The notes beneath the pieces are model-generated. The model worked only from the letters and a program-made list of their open reading frames with translations, was not told where the DNA came from and ran no database searches. A program made the position numbers and the translations under genes. Shown in pieces: positions 40,092 to 50,910 of a stretch of 64,000 bases of DNA. The stretch is from Caballeronia mineralivorans PML1(12) (GTDB lineage Bacteria > Pseudomonadota > Gammaproteobacteria > Burkholderiales > Burkholderiaceae): the NCBI RefSeq assembly GCF_001028175.1, contig NZ_AEJF01000173.1, positions 62,001 through 126,000 of the forward strand, given 5' to 3'. Within the stretch, counting starts at the first letter, position 1; each line of letters starts with the position of its first letter.

Positions 40092-41573
40092 ATGGCATCG
40101 GATGGTGAACACGTCGATACGCTGATCAAAGGTGCGCGGGTGATCGACGGAACGGGCGCGCCGGCGCTCGAGCGCGATGTGGCGGTGAAGGATGGCCGGA
40201 TCGTGGCAATCGGCGCGCTCGATGGCTGGACGGCCGAGAACGTCGTTGCGGCCGAGGGGCGTGTGTTGGCGCCGGGTTTTATCGACGTCCATACGCACGA
40301 TGACACCCACGTCATCCGCTCGCCGCAGATGTTGCCGAAGATATCGCAGGGCGTGACCACGGTGATCGTCGGCAATTGCGGGATCAGCGCGTCGCCGGTG
40401 ACGTTGAAGGGCGATCCGCCCGATCCGATGAATTTGCTCGGCGCTCAGGGTGACTTTCAGTATCCAACCTTCGCCGCGTACATCGATGCCGTGAATCAGG
40501 CGCGTCCTGCGGTGAATGTGGGCGCGTTGATCGGGCACACGGCGCTGCGCAATAACCATATGGATCGGCTGGATCGCGGGGCTTCATCGGCGGAAATCGA
40601 TGGCATGCGCGTGCAGCTCGAAGAGGCGTTGGCGCATGGCGCGCTCGGGTTGAGCAGCGGTCTTGCGTATGGCTCGGCGTTCAGTGCGCCGCCGGAAGAA
40701 GTGATGGCGCTGGCCGAACCTTTGGCTAAAGCCGGCGCGTTGTACACCACGCACATGCGAACCGAATTCGACGCCATTCTCGACGCGATGGATGAGGCCT
40801 ATCGGGTCGGAAAACACGCGCGTATTCCCGTCGTGATTTCGCATTTGAAGTGCGCGGGGCCATCGAACTGGGGGCGCAGCACCGAGGTTTTGAAGTCGCT
40901 CGACAAGGTGCGCGACGGTCAGCCCGTGGGATGTGATTGTTATCCGTACAACCGGAGTTCATCCACGCTCGATGTGAAGCAGGTCACCGGCGATATCGAC
41001 ATCACGATTACATGGTCGACGCCGCATCCCGAAATGGCGGGCAAGTTGATTTCCGCGATTGCGGCTGAGTGGGACGTGACGCAGCAGGAGGCGGGCAAGC
41101 GCTTGCAGCCGGCGGGCGCGGTTTATCACAACATGTCGGAAGACGATGTGCGGCGGATCTTGTCGCATCCGGCGACGATGGTCGGCTCCGACGGCCTGCC
41201 GAACGATCCGTTGCCGCATCCGCGTTTGTGGGGCGCGTTTCCGCGGGTCCTGGGGCATTACGCACGCGACACGTTGCTGGTGCCGCTCGAAGAAGCGGTG
41301 CGCAAGATGACGGGATTATCGGCGCGGCGGTTTGGGTTGGTTGAGCGCGGCGAGGTGCGCGTGGGATATCACGCGGATCTGGTTCTCTTCGATGCCGACA
41401 AGATCCGCGATACCGCGACGTTTGCCGAGCCTCGGCAGGTGGCGGATGGTATCGATGCGGTTTGGGTGAACGGGGTGCTTTCGTATCTCGATGGCGCCGT
41501 GACGGGGTTAAGGGCGGGCCATTTTGTGGCGCGTGGCGAGGGTTCAAAACTCGACGCGCTTGGGCATTTTTAA
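40092..41573 (+). CDS. N-acyl-D-amino-acid deacylase (D-aminoacylase)
   Basis: Metal-dependent amidohydrolase of 493 residues that releases D-amino acids from N-acyl derivatives. The metal-binding HxH lies in GFIDVHTHDDTHV (around 71-83), further family landmarks are VGNCGIS, THMRTE (around 217), VVISHLKCAG (around 250) and the catalytic aspartate region VGSDGLPNDP (around 377). A GGAG site precedes ATG 40092. It is followed 14 bp later by ridA. Confidence 0.9.
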   Translation: MASDGEHVDTLIKGARVIDGTGAPALERDVAVKDGRIVAIGALDGWTAENVVAAEGRVLAPGFIDVHTHDDTHVIRSPQMLPKISQGVTTVIVGNCGISASPVTLKGDPPDPMNLLGAQGDFQYPTFAAYIDAVNQARPAVNVGALIGHTALRNNHMDRLDRGASSAEIDGMRVQLEEALAHGALGLSSGLAYGSAFSAPPEEVMALAEPLAKAGALYTTHMRTEFDAILDAMDEAYRVGKHARIPVVISHLKCAGPSNWGRSTEVLKSLDKVRDGQPVGCDCYPYNRSSSTLDVKQVTGDIDITITWSTPHPEMAGKLISAIAAEWDVTQQEAGKRLQPAGAVYHNMSEDDVRRILSHPATMVGSDGLPNDPLPHPRLWGAFPRVLGHYARDTLLVPLEEAVRKMTGLSARRFGLVERGEVRVGYHADLVLFDADKIRDTATFAEPRQVADGIDAVWVNGVLSYLDGAVTGLRAGHFVARGEGSKLDALGHF

Positions 41574-41587
41574 CTTGAGGTTTTGCA

Positions 41588-41974
41588 ATGAAGCGATATG
41601 GCGTGGAAGGTGGGAAAGGGCAAGGCGGTGCGGTGATGCCGTTTTCGCGTGCTGTTGAAGCAGATGGCTGGTTGTTTGTTTCAGGCCAGACGCCGATGGA
41701 AAATGGCGAAGTGATCGAAGGCGGGATTGTGGCCCAGTCGCATAAGGCGATTCAGAATGTTTTCGCGATTTTGAAAGAAGCCGGGTATGGCGCGGAACAT
41801 GTCGTGCGGTGCGGAGTCTGGCTCGATGACCCCCGCGACTTTGCTTCGTTTAATAAGGTATTCAAAGAGTATTTCGGTGAGCATCCGCCGGCACGCGCTT
41901 GCGTGGTTTCGTCGATGGTTATCGACTGTAAGGTCGAGGTTGATTGCGTGGCTTACAAGAAGGCTGGTGCTTAA
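41588..41974 (+). CDS. RidA-family enamine/imine deaminase
   Basis: A 128-residue YjgF/YER057c/UK114 protein. RidA hydrolyses reactive enamine/imine intermediates produced by PLP dehydratases. The family signature is seen in PFSRAVEADGWLFVSGQTP, and the conserved active-site arginine lies in PPARACVVS. Placement with a PLP deaminase and a D-aminoacylase matches its role of clearing the intermediate formed during D-amino-acid catabolism. Confidence 0.9.
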   Translation: MKRYGVEGGKGQGGAVMPFSRAVEADGWLFVSGQTPMENGEVIEGGIVAQSHKAIQNVFAILKEAGYGAEHVVRCGVWLDDPRDFASFNKVFKEYFGEHPPARACVVSSMVIDCKVEVDCVAYKKAGA

Positions 41975-41989
41975 GGGCGTTGATGTTGC

Positions 41990-42025
41990 TCGCGCGGGTG
42001 GGCACCCACCCGGCGCGAAAACTTT
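41990..42025. terminator. Strong hairpin between convergent ridA and queF
   Basis: CGCGC plus GGGTGG (41990-42000) pairs with CCACCC plus GCGCG (42005-42016, one bulged G) around a GCAC loop, followed by AAAACTTTT. It sits in the 50-bp gap between two convergent genes and probably stops transcription from ridA; the minus-strand side has little T tract. Confidence 0.6.
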
Positions 42026-42855
42026 TACTGCCTCGCCAACCGCGCATTATCCGGCAACGGCAGATTGAAGTTGGTACGGAACGGATTGATATCCAATCCG
42101 CCGCGCCGGGTGTATCGCGCATAGACCGCTAGTCTTTCCGGCTTACATTCCCGCATGACGTCCATGAAAATCCGCTCGACGCATTGCTCATGAAACCCGG
42201 TGTGCTCGCGATAAGAAATGATATATCGCAGCAATCCAGCGTGATCGATCGGCGCGCCGACATAACGGATCTGAACGCTGCCCCAGTCTGGTTGCCCGGT
42301 AACGGGACAATTGGACTTCAGCAGGTTGGAGAACACCGTCTCATCAACAGGCGACTCGCCAAACGATGCGCGCAATAGTGACGGATCCGGTGAGTAAACC
42401 TCGGCATCCAGATCCAGGCGATCCAGCGACAACCCCTCAAACTCCTCCATCTTGAGCTTCAGCGCGAATTCGTAAGGCGCCACGAGCTGCACCGAAACAT
42501 TCGCTCCGCATACCGCTGAAACATCCTTGCGAAGCGCCGCCCGCACTTCATCGATGGAATCAAACGCCGTCTGCGAAAAAGATCCCAGGTACAACTTGAA
42601 CGACTTCGACTCGACAATATTCGGCGATTCCGCCGGCACGATGAACGTCGCCACCGCGATCTGCGGTTTGCCCTTGCGGTTGAGCCATGAAAGCTCGTAA
42701 GCATTCCAGATATCGGTGCCGAAGAACGGCAACTGCGCCGTCACGCCAATAGCCTCGCGCCCCGCGGCCCGGTCGATGGAGAAAAGCAGCGCCGGATCGT
42801 ACCGTTCGGTGTACTGGACCGGCTTGCCAAGGGAAGATTGTTCGGGTGTGTTCAT
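42025..42855 (-). CDS. queF: NADPH-dependent 7-cyano-7-deazaguanine reductase
   Basis: Reduces preQ0 to preQ1 in queuosine tRNA-modification synthesis. At 276 residues it is the long, bimodular (type II, YqcD/E. coli) form of QueF. The catalytic cysteine is Cys183 in [11 protein letters not shown], the NADPH-binding region is [12 protein letters not shown], and the second T-fold half includes [13 protein letters not shown] 42855 overlaps the stop of the upstream nucleotidase gene (ATGA). Other queuosine genes are not adjacent. Confidence 0.95.
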   Translation of the reverse strand: MNTPEQSSLGKPVQYTERYDPALLFSIDRAAGREAIGVTAQLPFFGTDIWNAYELSWLNRKGKPQIAVATFIVPAESPNIVESKSFKLYLGSFSQTAFDSIDEVRAALRKDVSAVCGANVSVQLVAPYEFALKLKMEEFEGLSLDRLDLDAEVYSPDPSLLRASFGESPVDETVFSNLLKSNCPVTGQPDWGSVQIRYVGAPIDHAGLLRYIISYREHTGFHEQCVERIFMDVMRECKPERLAVYARYTRRGGLDINPFRTNFNLPLPDNARLARQ

Positions 42856-43757
42856 GATGCGTTCGATATGCCACTCGGTACGTGTCCTGTCGCGGTTACA
42901 ACGCGGGCAGACTCGCAATGGCCAATTTGGTCGTCGAAGAAAAAATCGGGTTCGAACTTGGCCAAAAATGGGCCTTTGTCCAATCCACCGAGGAACATCG
43001 CTTCGTCGATTTCGATGTTCCAGTCCATCAACGTCCGTATCGCGCGCTCGTGCGCCGGCGCCGATCGCGCCGTGACAAGCGCGGTGCGAATGCGCATTCG
43101 CGTGGTGTCATGGCTGAGTTTTTGCAGCTTGTGCAGCGCTTCCAGCAACGGTTTCAACGGTCCGTTCGCCAAAGCCAGATCCTTCTTGCCGACCTCATGC
43201 TCCACAAACGCAGGCAAACCTTGCGCCTGGAACACTTGCTCGGCTTCGTCGGAGAAAAGCACGGCATCGCCGTCGAAAGCAATGCGAATTTCGTCAGGAT
43301 ACCGGCTCGCGGCAAGCGGTGCTCGCGGTACGACCGTTGCTGCGGGAAATCCGGCGGCGAGGGCGTCGCGGACATCGGCCGAATTGGCGGAGAGAAACAG
43401 CGAGGCCCGGAACGGCTCCAGATACCGGAATGGCGATTCACCGCGCGTAAAGACACCGCGCTCGATTGCCAAGCCATGTTCCTTGCACGAGCTGAACGCG
43501 CGCAAACCGCTAATGGGATCGCTGCGCGACAAAATCACCACCTCCACGCGCCGCTCGCCAGCTACGTTCAACGCAAGCAACTTCTCGATCAACGAAAACG
43601 CGATGCCGGGCGTCGCCGGAATCGTCAGCCGCGAACGCTGCAACGCCTCGTATTCACGCAAATCGCTGGTTTCGTAGACTTCGTTTTCTTCCTCGAAATC
43701 AAACAGCGCCCGCGACGAAATCGCGACCACGAGCTTGTCTTCCAGCGTGAAGGCCAT
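42852..43757 (-). CDS. Cytosolic 5'-nucleotidase family protein
   Basis: A 301-residue protein of the 5'-nucleotidase (cN-I-like, Pfam PF06189) family, with the HAD-type segment [15 protein letters not shown] at the N terminus, [18 protein letters not shown] in the centre and [22 protein letters not shown] near the end, supplying the aspartates expected for phosphate transfer. It probably dephosphorylates nucleoside monophosphates. Overlap with queF by 4 bases suggests co-expression; whether that is functional for deazapurine metabolism is speculative. Confidence 0.87.
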   Translation of the reverse strand: MAFTLEDKLVVAISSRALFDFEEENEVYETSDLREYEALQRSRLTIPATPGIAFSLIEKLLALNVAGERRVEVVILSRSDPISGLRAFSSCKEHGLAIERGVFTRGESPFRYLEPFRASLFLSANSADVRDALAAGFPAATVVPRAPLAASRYPDEIRIAFDGDAVLFSDEAEQVFQAQGLPAFVEHEVGKKDLALANGPLKPLLEALHKLQKLSHDTTRMRIRTALVTARSAPAHERAIRTLMDWNIEIDEAMFLGGLDKGPFLAKFEPDFFFDDQIGHCESARVVTATGHVPSGISNAS

Positions 43758-43764
43758 GCGCGCG

Positions 43765-45288
43765 TCAGGCGAGGAACAGCTTGTAGACCGGGTTGGCGCC
43801 TTCGTCCCACCACTGATAACCCAAGGTGGCGAGGAATTGCTGGAACTCGGCGTTTTCCGACGCCGGCACTTGAATGCCGACGAGGATCGAACTCGTATCC
43901 GCGCCCTGGTTCCGGTAGTGGAACAGGCTGATATTCCAGTTCGGCGCCATTGATGACAGGAACTTCATCAGCGCGCCCGGGCGTTCGGGGAATTCGAAAC
44001 GCAGCAGGCGTTCGTCCTGCGCAAGCGGGGAACGACCGCCAACCATATAGCGGATATGTTGCTTCGAGAGTTCGTCGTGACTGAGATCGACCGTGGCGAA
44101 CCCATGTTCGATAAACGCATTCGCCATCTGCACGGCCTCGCCGCGCGTCTTGATCTGCACGCCGACGAAGATATGCGCGGCGTTGGCATCGGCGATGCGG
44201 TAGTTGAACTCGGTCACGTTGCGCGTGCCGACCAGCTCGCAAAAACGCCGGAAACTGCCGCGCTCTTCGGGAATCGTCACCGCGAATACGGCTTCCCGCG
44301 CTTCGCCCACTTCGGCCCGTTCCGCGACAAAACGCATGCGATCGAAGTTCATGTTCGCGCCGGACGTGACGGCGACCAATGTCTTGCCTTCGAGCGCTTC
44401 GCGCTCGGCGTACAGCTTGGCACCCGCTACAGCCAGCGATCCCGATGGTTCCAGCACGCTGCGCGTGTCCTGGAAAACGTCCTTGATGGCGGCGCAGAGC
44501 GCGTCGGTGTCCACCGTGACCACCTCGTCGAGCAATTCGCGGCACAGCCGGAACGTTTCCTCGCCGACGAGTTTCACCGCCGTGCCGTCGGCAAACAGGC
44601 CGACTTCGGCCAGCGTGACGCGCTCGCCTGCCTCGATCGATTGCTTCATCGCACACGAGTCGATGGCTTGCACGCCGATGACGCGGATCTCCGGCCGCAC
44701 CGCCTTCACGTACGCCGCGACGCCTGCCGCAAGCCCGCCGCCGCCGATCGGGACGAAGATTGCGTGGATCGGTCCTTGATGCTGGCGCAGGATTTCCATG
44801 GCGACGGTGCCCTGGCCGGCGATGACGTCGGGGTCATCGAATGGATGGACGAAGGTCAGGCCGCGCTCTTCCTGCAACTTCACTGCGTGGCCGTACGCGT
44901 CGCTATAGGATTCGCCGTGCTGGACGATTTCCACGGTCGGCCCGCCGAATGCGCGCATGGCGTCGATCTTGACTTGCGGCGTGGTGACCGGCACCACAAT
45001 GACGGCTTTGCAGCCGAGCCGGGTGGCCGAATAAGCGACGCCCTGAGCGTGATTCCCCGCCGATGCCGTAATCACGCCGCGCGCGAGGACATCGGTGGAA
45101 AGCTGCACCATCTTGTTGTAGGCGCCGCGAATCTTGAACGAGAACACCGGCTGGTTGTCTTCGCGCTTCAGGTAGACCGAGTTGCGAAGCCGCGCGGACA
45201 AGTTGCGGGCGTGTTCGAGTTCACTTTCGCGCGCGACATCGTAGACGCGAGCGGTCAGGATTTTCTTGAGGTAATCGGGGTGTGTCAT
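43765..45288 (-). CDS. ilvA: Threonine ammonia-lyase, biosynthetic
   Basis: Deaminates threonine to 2-oxobutanoate, the first step of isoleucine synthesis. The 507-residue protein has the PLP lysine at residue 52 (SFKIRGAYNKM), the glycine-rich phosphate loop GGGGLAAG, and two C-terminal ACT-like regulatory domains (about 335-500) that bind isoleucine and valine, distinguishing it from the short catabolic enzyme. It is 7 bp upstream of the nucleotidase gene on the same strand. Confidence 0.95.
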   Translation of the reverse strand: MTHPDYLKKILTARVYDVARESELEHARNLSARLRNSVYLKREDNQPVFSFKIRGAYNKMVQLSTDVLARGVITASAGNHAQGVAYSATRLGCKAVIVVPVTTPQVKIDAMRAFGGPTVEIVQHGESYSDAYGHAVKLQEERGLTFVHPFDDPDVIAGQGTVAMEILRQHQGPIHAIFVPIGGGGLAAGVAAYVKAVRPEIRVIGVQAIDSCAMKQSIEAGERVTLAEVGLFADGTAVKLVGEETFRLCRELLDEVVTVDTDALCAAIKDVFQDTRSVLEPSGSLAVAGAKLYAEREALEGKTLVAVTSGANMNFDRMRFVAERAEVGEAREAVFAVTIPEERGSFRRFCELVGTRNVTEFNYRIADANAAHIFVGVQIKTRGEAVQMANAFIEHGFATVDLSHDELSKQHIRYMVGGRSPLAQDERLLRFEFPERPGALMKFLSSMAPNWNISLFHYRNQGADTSSILVGIQVPASENAEFQQFLATLGYQWWDEGANPVYKLFLA

Positions 45289-45801
45289 TCCGGAGCCGTT
45301 CGCGCGCGGCTGCGCGCGCCAGTTTTTGAGAGCGAAAAGGTCAATAATAGCTCAGGGGCTCGCTGGCGCCTCCAAACCCCAAACCCATCCCCCAGCGAAA
45401 AAACCATCAAAAACCCGTCCAAAACTGGCAGGCACAAAGCCCTTCAACCCGCTAGCAAGTGCGAACGGCACTCCCCCCGATGGGTTAGAATTCCCTTTTC
45501 GATACAGGATCGGAAGATGCAACGGCAGTCCCGGACCGGCTTTTTGACGCATGTTCCCCGCGAATCGGGCGCGCTGCATTGCGCCGCCCACGCGGCGGCA
45601 GAGCGGCACGCGCGTCATACGCGATCGTGGCGCTGAGTCCGGTACCCGCGAAGGTTTTCGCCGTTCGCCACACTTCGCCGACGGCCGCCTTCACATAAAA
45701 AAGTTTCACTCGAAAATCTGCGCTTCCCCGCGCAATGCCGGCTATCTCGCTGCTTTTGATCTCATTGTCAGCACAGGCGCCGGCTCACCGAACTGTCGAA
45801 T
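45289..45801. other. Divergent intergenic region ilvA-DUF3683 oxidoreductase
   Basis: A 513-bp gap. TAGAAT at 45485-45490 could be a plus-strand -10. A short open frame from ATG 45517 (about 39 codons, arginine/alanine-rich) follows it, but I see no support that it is a real gene. The ilvA-proximal part may carry an ilvA leader; I found no run of isoleucine or leucine codons suggesting attenuation. Confidence 0.5.
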
Positions 45802-48800
45802 ATGAACGCACCCCAAGCCTTCGATCCGAACGGCGCCGCGCATGCCGTGGCCCTGGATACCGAGCCGCGCCTGCGCGAAATTCCCTATAACTACACGTCG
45901 TTTTCCGATCGCGAAATCGTAATCCGCCTGCTGGGCGAGGAAGCCTGGGCCGCGCTCGCGGTCCTGCGCAGCGAGCGCCGCACCGGCCGCTCGGCACGCA
46001 TGCTGTATGAAGTGCTCGGCGATATCTGGGTCGTGCGCCGCAATCCCTACCTGCAGGACGATCTGCTCGACAACCCGAAACGACGCGCATTGCTGATCGA
46101 AGCGCTGAACCATCGGCTGAGCGATATTGAGAAACGCCGGAAAGCGGATCTGTCACAGCATCAGGACGACGCCGGCCGGGGTCGCGCAGCGCGCGTGGAA
46201 GTGCTGATCAGCGCCGCCTGCCGCGCGGTCGAGGACTTCAAGAAAGAGTTCGAGCAGACCTACGATTTGCGCAAGAAGGCGTCGAAGGTACTTGGGCGCG
46301 TGACCGAAAAGGACAACATCAAGTTCGATGGTTTGTCCCGCGTGTCCCATGTGACCGATGCAACCGACTGGCGCGTGGAGTACCCGTTCGTCGTACTGAC
46401 GCCGGATACCGAAGCCGAAATCGCCGGCATGATCAAGGCGTGTTTCGAACTCGGGCTGACCGTGATTCCACGTGGAGGCGGCACGGGTTACACCGGCGGC
46501 GCGATCCCTTTGACGCCGTTTGCGGCCGTCATCAACACCGAAAAACTCGAACAACTCGGCCCCGTCGAAATGACGGATCTGCCGGGCGTCGATCATAAGG
46601 TTGCGACTATTTTCTCGGGTGCGGGCGTCGTTACGCGCCGTGTAACGGAAGCCGCCGAGCAGGCCGGTTTCGTCTTCGCGGTGGATCCGACGTCGCTGGA
46701 TGCATCGTGCGTCGGCGGCAATGTCGCGATGAACGCAGGCGGCAAGAAGGCCGTGCTGTGGGGCACGGCGCTCGATAACCTCGCCTGGTGGCGCATGGTC
46801 GATCCGCAAGGCAATTGGCTCGAAGTCACGCGTCTGGATCACAACTGCGGCAAGATTCACGACATCCCCGTAGCGCGTTTCCGGCTCGACTGGTTCGACG
46901 GCTCGCGTGCGCCGGGCGAGAAATTGCTGCGCACGGAATCGCTCGATATTTCCGGCAGCAAGTTCCGCAAGGAAGGGCTTGGCAAGGACGTGACGGATAA
47001 ATTCCTGTCAGGTTTGCCCGGCGTGCAAAAGGAAGGCTGCGACGGTCTGATCACGTCGGCGCGCTGGATCCTGCACAAGATGCCCGCGCATACGCGCACG
47101 GTCTGCCTCGAATTCTTCGGCCAGGCGCGCGATGCGATTCCGAGCATCGTGGAAATTAAAGATTTCTTGTTCGAGACATCGAAGCAGGGCGGCGCGATTC
47201 TCGCCGGTCTGGAACATCTCGACGAACGTTATCTGCGCGCCGTCGGTTATGCGACCAAGAGCAAGCGCAACGCGTTTCCGAAGATGGTGCTGATCGGCGA
47301 TATCGTCGGTAACGATCCGGATGCAGTGGCTCAGGCCACGTCCGAAGTCGTCCGCATGGCGAACGGCAAGAGCGGCGAAGGGTTTGTCGCGGTGAACGCC
47401 GAGGCGCGCAAGCGTTTCTGGCTCGATCGCTCGCGCACGGCCGCTATCGCAAAGCATACGAACGCGTTCAAGATCAATGAAGACGTGGTGATCCCGCTGA
47501 ATCGCATGGGCGAGTACACGGACGGGATTGAGCGGATCAACATCGAGTTGTCGATCAAGAACAAGCTGCAACTCGTCGATGCCCTCGAAACGTTCTTCAA
47601 GAACGGCAAGCTGCCGCTCGGAAAGAGCGACGACGCCAACGAGATTCCAAGTGCCGAGTTGCTCGAAGATCGCGTGCAGCAAGCGCTCGATCTGTTGCAG
47701 CGAGTGCGTGAACGCTGGACGTTCGTCGGCGAAAAGCTCGATATGCCGTTGCGTGAAGCGCAGCACTATATGGTTCAGCTCGGCTACGAAGGCTTGGCCG
47801 AGAAGATGGCGGATCGGGTGGATTCGCAACCGGGCGTTCGCGTATTCGATGTCGCGCAGGACCGTACGATCCGTATCTCCTGGAAGCAGGAAATCCGCGC
47901 CGAACTGCGTCACATCTTCAACGGCGGCGAGTTCAAGCCCATCCTTGAAGAAGCGCAGAACATCCACAAGACGGTTCTGCGTGGCCGCGTGTTCGTCGCG
48001 CTCCACATGCACGCCGGCGATGGCAACGTCCACACCAACATTCCGGTCAACTCCGACAACTATGAGATGCTGCAGGACGCGCACGTCGCGGTTGCGCGCA
48101 TCATGAAGCTCGCGCGCGATCTGGATGGCGTGATTTCCGGCGAACACGGCATCGGCATTACGAAGCTGGAATTCCTGACCGAAGACGAAATCGCGGAGTT
48201 CCGCGAGTACAAGCAGCGCGTCGATCCCAATGGCCGTTTCAACGCGGGCAAGCTGCTCGCGGGCGCCGATCTGCGCAACGCCTACACGCCGAGCTTCGGC
48301 TTGATGGGCTACGAGTCGCTGATCATGCAGCAGTCCGATATTGGCGCGATCGCGGATTCCATCAAGGACTGCCTGCGTTGCGGCAAATGCAAACCAGTCT
48401 GCGCGACGCACGTGCCGCGCGCCAATCTGCTTTACAGCCCGCGCAACAAGATTCTCGCGACATCGCTGCTGGTCGAGGCGTTCTTATATGAAGAGCAGAC
48501 GCGCCGCGGCGTATCGATAAAACATTGGGACGAGTTCAACGACGTCGCCGATCACTGCACCGTCTGCCACAAGTGCGTGACGCCGTGCCCGGTGAAGATC
48601 GATTTCGGCGATGTCACCATGAACATGCGCAACCTGCTGCGCAAGATGGGTAAGAAGAAGTTCAACGCGGGCAACGCGGCCGGCATGTTCTTCCTTAACG
48701 CGACGAACCCGCAAACCATCAACCTGGCCCGCACGGCGATGATGGGCGTTGGCTACAAGGCGCAGCGGCTTGGCAACGACGTCTTGAAAAAGTTCACGAA

Positions 48801-49890
48801 GAAGCAGACGGCGAAACCACCGGCAACGGTCGGCAAACCGGCGGTCACGCAGCAGGTGATCCACTTCATGAACAAGAAGATGCCGGGCAACCTGCCGAAA
48901 AAGACGGCGCGGGCGTTGCTTGACATTGAAGACAACAAGATTGTTCCGATCATCCGCAATCCGAAGACGACTACGTCCGACACGGAAGCGGTTTTCTACT
49001 TCCCGGGCTGCGGCTCGGAGCGCTTGTTCTCGCAAGTCGGTTTAGCGACGCAAGCGATGTTGTGGGAAGCCGGCGTGCAAACAGTGTTGCCGCCGGGTTA
49101 CCTGTGCTGCGGCTATCCGCAACGCGGGGCGGGACAGTTCGATAAAGCCGAGAAGATCGTCACGGATAACCGCGTGTTGTTCCATCGCGTGGCCAATACG
49201 CTGAATTATCTCGATATCAAGACGGTGGTGGTGTCGTGCGGGACTTGCTACGACCAACTGGCCGGATACGAATTCGAGAAGATTTTCCCGGGCTGCCGGA
49301 TCATCGATATCCACGAATTCCTGCTCGAGAAGAACATCAAGCTGGAAGGCGTGACGGGCACGCGCTACATGTATCACGACCCATGCCACTCGCCGATCAA
49401 GACGATGGACCCGGTCAAGCTGGTGAACGAGCTCATGGGTTCGGCAAACGACGGCTACAAGATCGAGAAGAACGACCGATGCTGCGGCGAATCGGGAACG
49501 CTTGCCGTCACGCGACCGGATATATCGACGCAAGTCCGCTTCCGCAAGGAAGAGGAAATCCGCAAGGGAGCCGCGAAGCTGCGTGACATTCCGCTGCTCG
49601 CCGAAGCGGGCGCGAACGGCTCCAATCTGGCGAACGCGTCGGCGGGAACGGCGGGTGCTGCGCCGGGTTCGGTGCTAAAAGCGGGTGATGCCCAATCGAC
49701 CGGAACCGACGTCAAGATCCTGACGAGCTGCCCGTCCTGCCTGCAAGGTTTGTCGCGCTATAACGAGGACGCGAACATCGAGGCGGACTATATCGTCGTG
49801 GAAATCGCCCGCAAGGTGCTCGGCGCGAGCTGGATGGAAGATTACGTCGCGCGCGCTAACGATGGCGGTATCGAGCGCGTGCTGGTGTAA
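45802..49890 (+). CDS. Giant FAD/Fe-S oxidoreductase with DUF3683 domain
   Basis: A 1362-residue fusion. Residues 1 to about 180 are a DUF3683-type N-terminal domain; about 185-375 an FAD-binding (PCMH/GlcD) domain with [14 protein letters not shown] near residue 224; about 440-840 the FAD-linked oxidase C-terminal domain with [14 protein letters not shown] and [10 protein letters not shown]; then two ferredoxin-like cluster motifs, [11 protein letters not shown] (~857) and [12 protein letters not shown] (~919); then two CCG cysteine-rich domains (PGCGSERLF ~1069 with [10 protein letters not shown], and DPCHSP ... CCGESG ~1190-1230). The layout equals GlcD plus GlcF, or E. coli YdiJ (D-2-hydroxyglutarate dehydrogenase), with an extra domain, so a D-2-hydroxyacid dehydrogenase is likely; the substrate is unknown. 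Confidence 0.9.
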   Translation: MNAPQAFDPNGAAHAVALDTEPRLREIPYNYTSFSDREIVIRLLGEEAWAALAVLRSERRTGRSARMLYEVLGDIWVVRRNPYLQDDLLDNPKRRALLIEALNHRLSDIEKRRKADLSQHQDDAGRGRAARVEVLISAACRAVEDFKKEFEQTYDLRKKASKVLGRVTEKDNIKFDGLSRVSHVTDATDWRVEYPFVVLTPDTEAEIAGMIKACFELGLTVIPRGGGTGYTGGAIPLTPFAAVINTEKLEQLGPVEMTDLPGVDHKVATIFSGAGVVTRRVTEAAEQAGFVFAVDPTSLDASCVGGNVAMNAGGKKAVLWGTALDNLAWWRMVDPQGNWLEVTRLDHNCGKIHDIPVARFRLDWFDGSRAPGEKLLRTESLDISGSKFRKEGLGKDVTDKFLSGLPGVQKEGCDGLITSARWILHKMPAHTRTVCLEFFGQARDAIPSIVEIKDFLFETSKQGGAILAGLEHLDERYLRAVGYATKSKRNAFPKMVLIGDIVGNDPDAVAQATSEVVRMANGKSGEGFVAVNAEARKRFWLDRSRTAAIAKHTNAFKINEDVVIPLNRMGEYTDGIERINIELSIKNKLQLVDALETFFKNGKLPLGKSDDANEIPSAELLEDRVQQALDLLQRVRERWTFVGEKLDMPLREAQHYMVQLGYEGLAEKMADRVDSQPGVRVFDVAQDRTIRISWKQEIRAELRHIFNGGEFKPILEEAQNIHKTVLRGRVFVALHMHAGDGNVHTNIPVNSDNYEMLQDAHVAVARIMKLARDLDGVISGEHGIGITKLEFLTEDEIAEFREYKQRVDPNGRFNAGKLLAGADLRNAYTPSFGLMGYESLIMQQSDIGAIADSIKDCLRCGKCKPVCATHVPRANLLYSPRNKILATSLLVEAFLYEEQTRRGVSIKHWDEFNDVADHCTVCHKCVTPCPVKIDFGDVTMNMRNLLRKMGKKKFNAGNAAGMFFLNATNPQTINLARTAMMGVGYKAQRLGNDVLKKFTKKQTAKPPATVGKPAVTQQVIHFMNKKMPGNLPKKTARALLDIEDNKIVPIIRNPKTTTSDTEAVFYFPGCGSERLFSQVGLATQAMLWEAGVQTVLPPGYLCCGYPQRGAGQFDKAEKIVTDNRVLFHRVANTLNYLDIKTVVVSCGTCYDQLAGYEFEKIFPGCRIIDIHEFLLEKNIKLEGVTGTRYMYHDPCHSPIKTMDPVKLVNELMGSANDGYKIEKNDRCCGESGTLAVTRPDISTQVRFRKEEEIRKGAAKLRDIPLLAEAGANGSNLANASAGTAGAAPGSVLKAGDAQSTGTDVKILTSCPSCLQGLSRYNEDANIEADYIVVEIARKVLGASWMEDYVARANDGGIERVLV

Positions 49891-49923
49891 TAGCGGAATC
49901 GGGGTTTGTTTCGCTAGAGGAAA

Positions 49924-50355
49924 ATGATGGACTGTGTCTTTTGCCGTGAAGACGGCGGCGAGGTCTTGTGGTCGGACGACGCAGTGCGCGTCGTCCTCGC
50001 CGACGAACCCGAGTGGCCGGGCTTTTGCCGCGTGATCTGGCATGCGCACGTGGCCGAGATGTCCGATCTCGACAACGCCGCCCGGCTCAAGATCATGGCG
50101 GCGGTGAATGGCGTGGAGCGCGCAATCAGGCGAGTGCTGGCGCCGGCCAAGGTGAATCTGGCGAGTCTTGGCAACCAGGTTCCACACGTCCACTGGCACG
50201 TCATTCCCCGCCATTCCAACGATTCCCGTTTCCCGCTGCCCATCTGGGCGCCGCGCCAGCGCACGGTGTCGCAAGCGCTGCTGTCGAATCGCCGTGCCCA
50301 GGCCACGTTGCTGCGCGAAGCGGTGCGTAGCGAGATGGCGCTGGCTTTCGGCTGA
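49924..50355 (+). CDS. HIT-family hydrolase
   Basis: A 143-residue histidine-triad protein. The HxHxHxx motif is seen in VPHVHWHVIPRH (around residues 84-95), and CVFCREDGG at the N terminus is typical of the family. HIT proteins hydrolyse nucleoside phosphoramidates or dinucleoside polyphosphates. It starts 33 bp after the DUF3683 gene and may be in the same transcript as the ubi cluster that follows. Confidence 0.9.
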   Translation: MMDCVFCREDGGEVLWSDDAVRVVLADEPEWPGFCRVIWHAHVAEMSDLDNAARLKIMAAVNGVERAIRRVLAPAKVNLASLGNQVPHVHWHVIPRHSNDSRFPLPIWAPRQRTVSQALLSNRRAQATLLREAVRSEMALAFG

Positions 50356-50402
50356 TGCAGGTCGACGCGGGCTAACCTCATCACCTGATCTAAAGGCTCA
50401 CC

Positions 50403-50813
50403 ATGAGCGGACTGACCAAACAAACGCCGATTCCGACGGGTGTCGTCGTGCATTCGAAAACACGCGCCCTCGAGTTGCAATATCCGAACGATCAGACGTA
50501 TCGCATACCGTTCGAGCTGTTGCGCGTATATTCGCCGTCGGCGGAGGTGCAGGGCCACGGTCCCGGACAAGAAACGCTGCAGACGGGCAAGCGCGACGTA
50601 TTGATCCTCGCGGTCGAGCCGGTCGGCCATTACGCGCTGCAGCTCAATTTCTCCGATGGCCACAATACCGGCCTCTATTCCTGGGACATCTTGCATGATC
50701 TCGCGGTTCGTCAGGATGAACTCTGGGCCGACTATCTCGCCAGACTGGAAGCCGCGGGTATCGACCGCGATATGCCGATGACGCCGAAAGCGTCCGGCGG
50801 CCATTGCCACTGA
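50403..50813 (+). CDS. DUF971 (gamma-butyrobetaine hydroxylase-like N-terminal domain) protein
   Basis: A 136-residue stand-alone DUF971 protein containing the segments [20 protein letters not shown] and the zinc-site-like H-N-T-G-L-Y-S-W motif [19 protein letters not shown]. The domain also occurs as the N-terminal zinc-binding part of gamma-butyrobetaine dioxygenase and, in other proteins, next to Fe-S assembly ATPases. The C terminus ends GGHCH. Immediately precedes ubiE in many beta-proteobacteria; its function is unknown. Confidence 0.86.
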   Translation: MSGLTKQTPIPTGVVVHSKTRALELQYPNDQTYRIPFELLRVYSPSAEVQGHGPGQETLQTGKRDVLILAVEPVGHYALQLNFSDGHNTGLYSWDILHDLAVRQDELWADYLARLEAAGIDRDMPMTPKASGGHCH

Positions 50814-50910
50814 CCGATTTCTATCTCGCAGCGGCAATTTGCCGCGGCAACCGGCCCAAAGCCGACAGCAGGCTCGGGCCCACAACACGAACAAGACAAG
50901 GACGAACGCG

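Noticed and set aside
44056-45636. 526-codon open frame opposite ilvA
   Set aside because: Shadow of ilvA; Arg/His/Asp-rich with no recognisable domain.
45517-45636. Small gene upstream of the DUF3683 oxidoreductase
   Set aside because: The roughly 39-codon frame has arginine/alanine-rich composition typical of random high-G+C sequence and no recognisable features.
47008-48411. 467-codon antisense open frame inside the DUF3683 oxidoreductase gene
   Set aside because: No domain, and the plus strand carries clear FAD and Fe-S motifs over the same bases.
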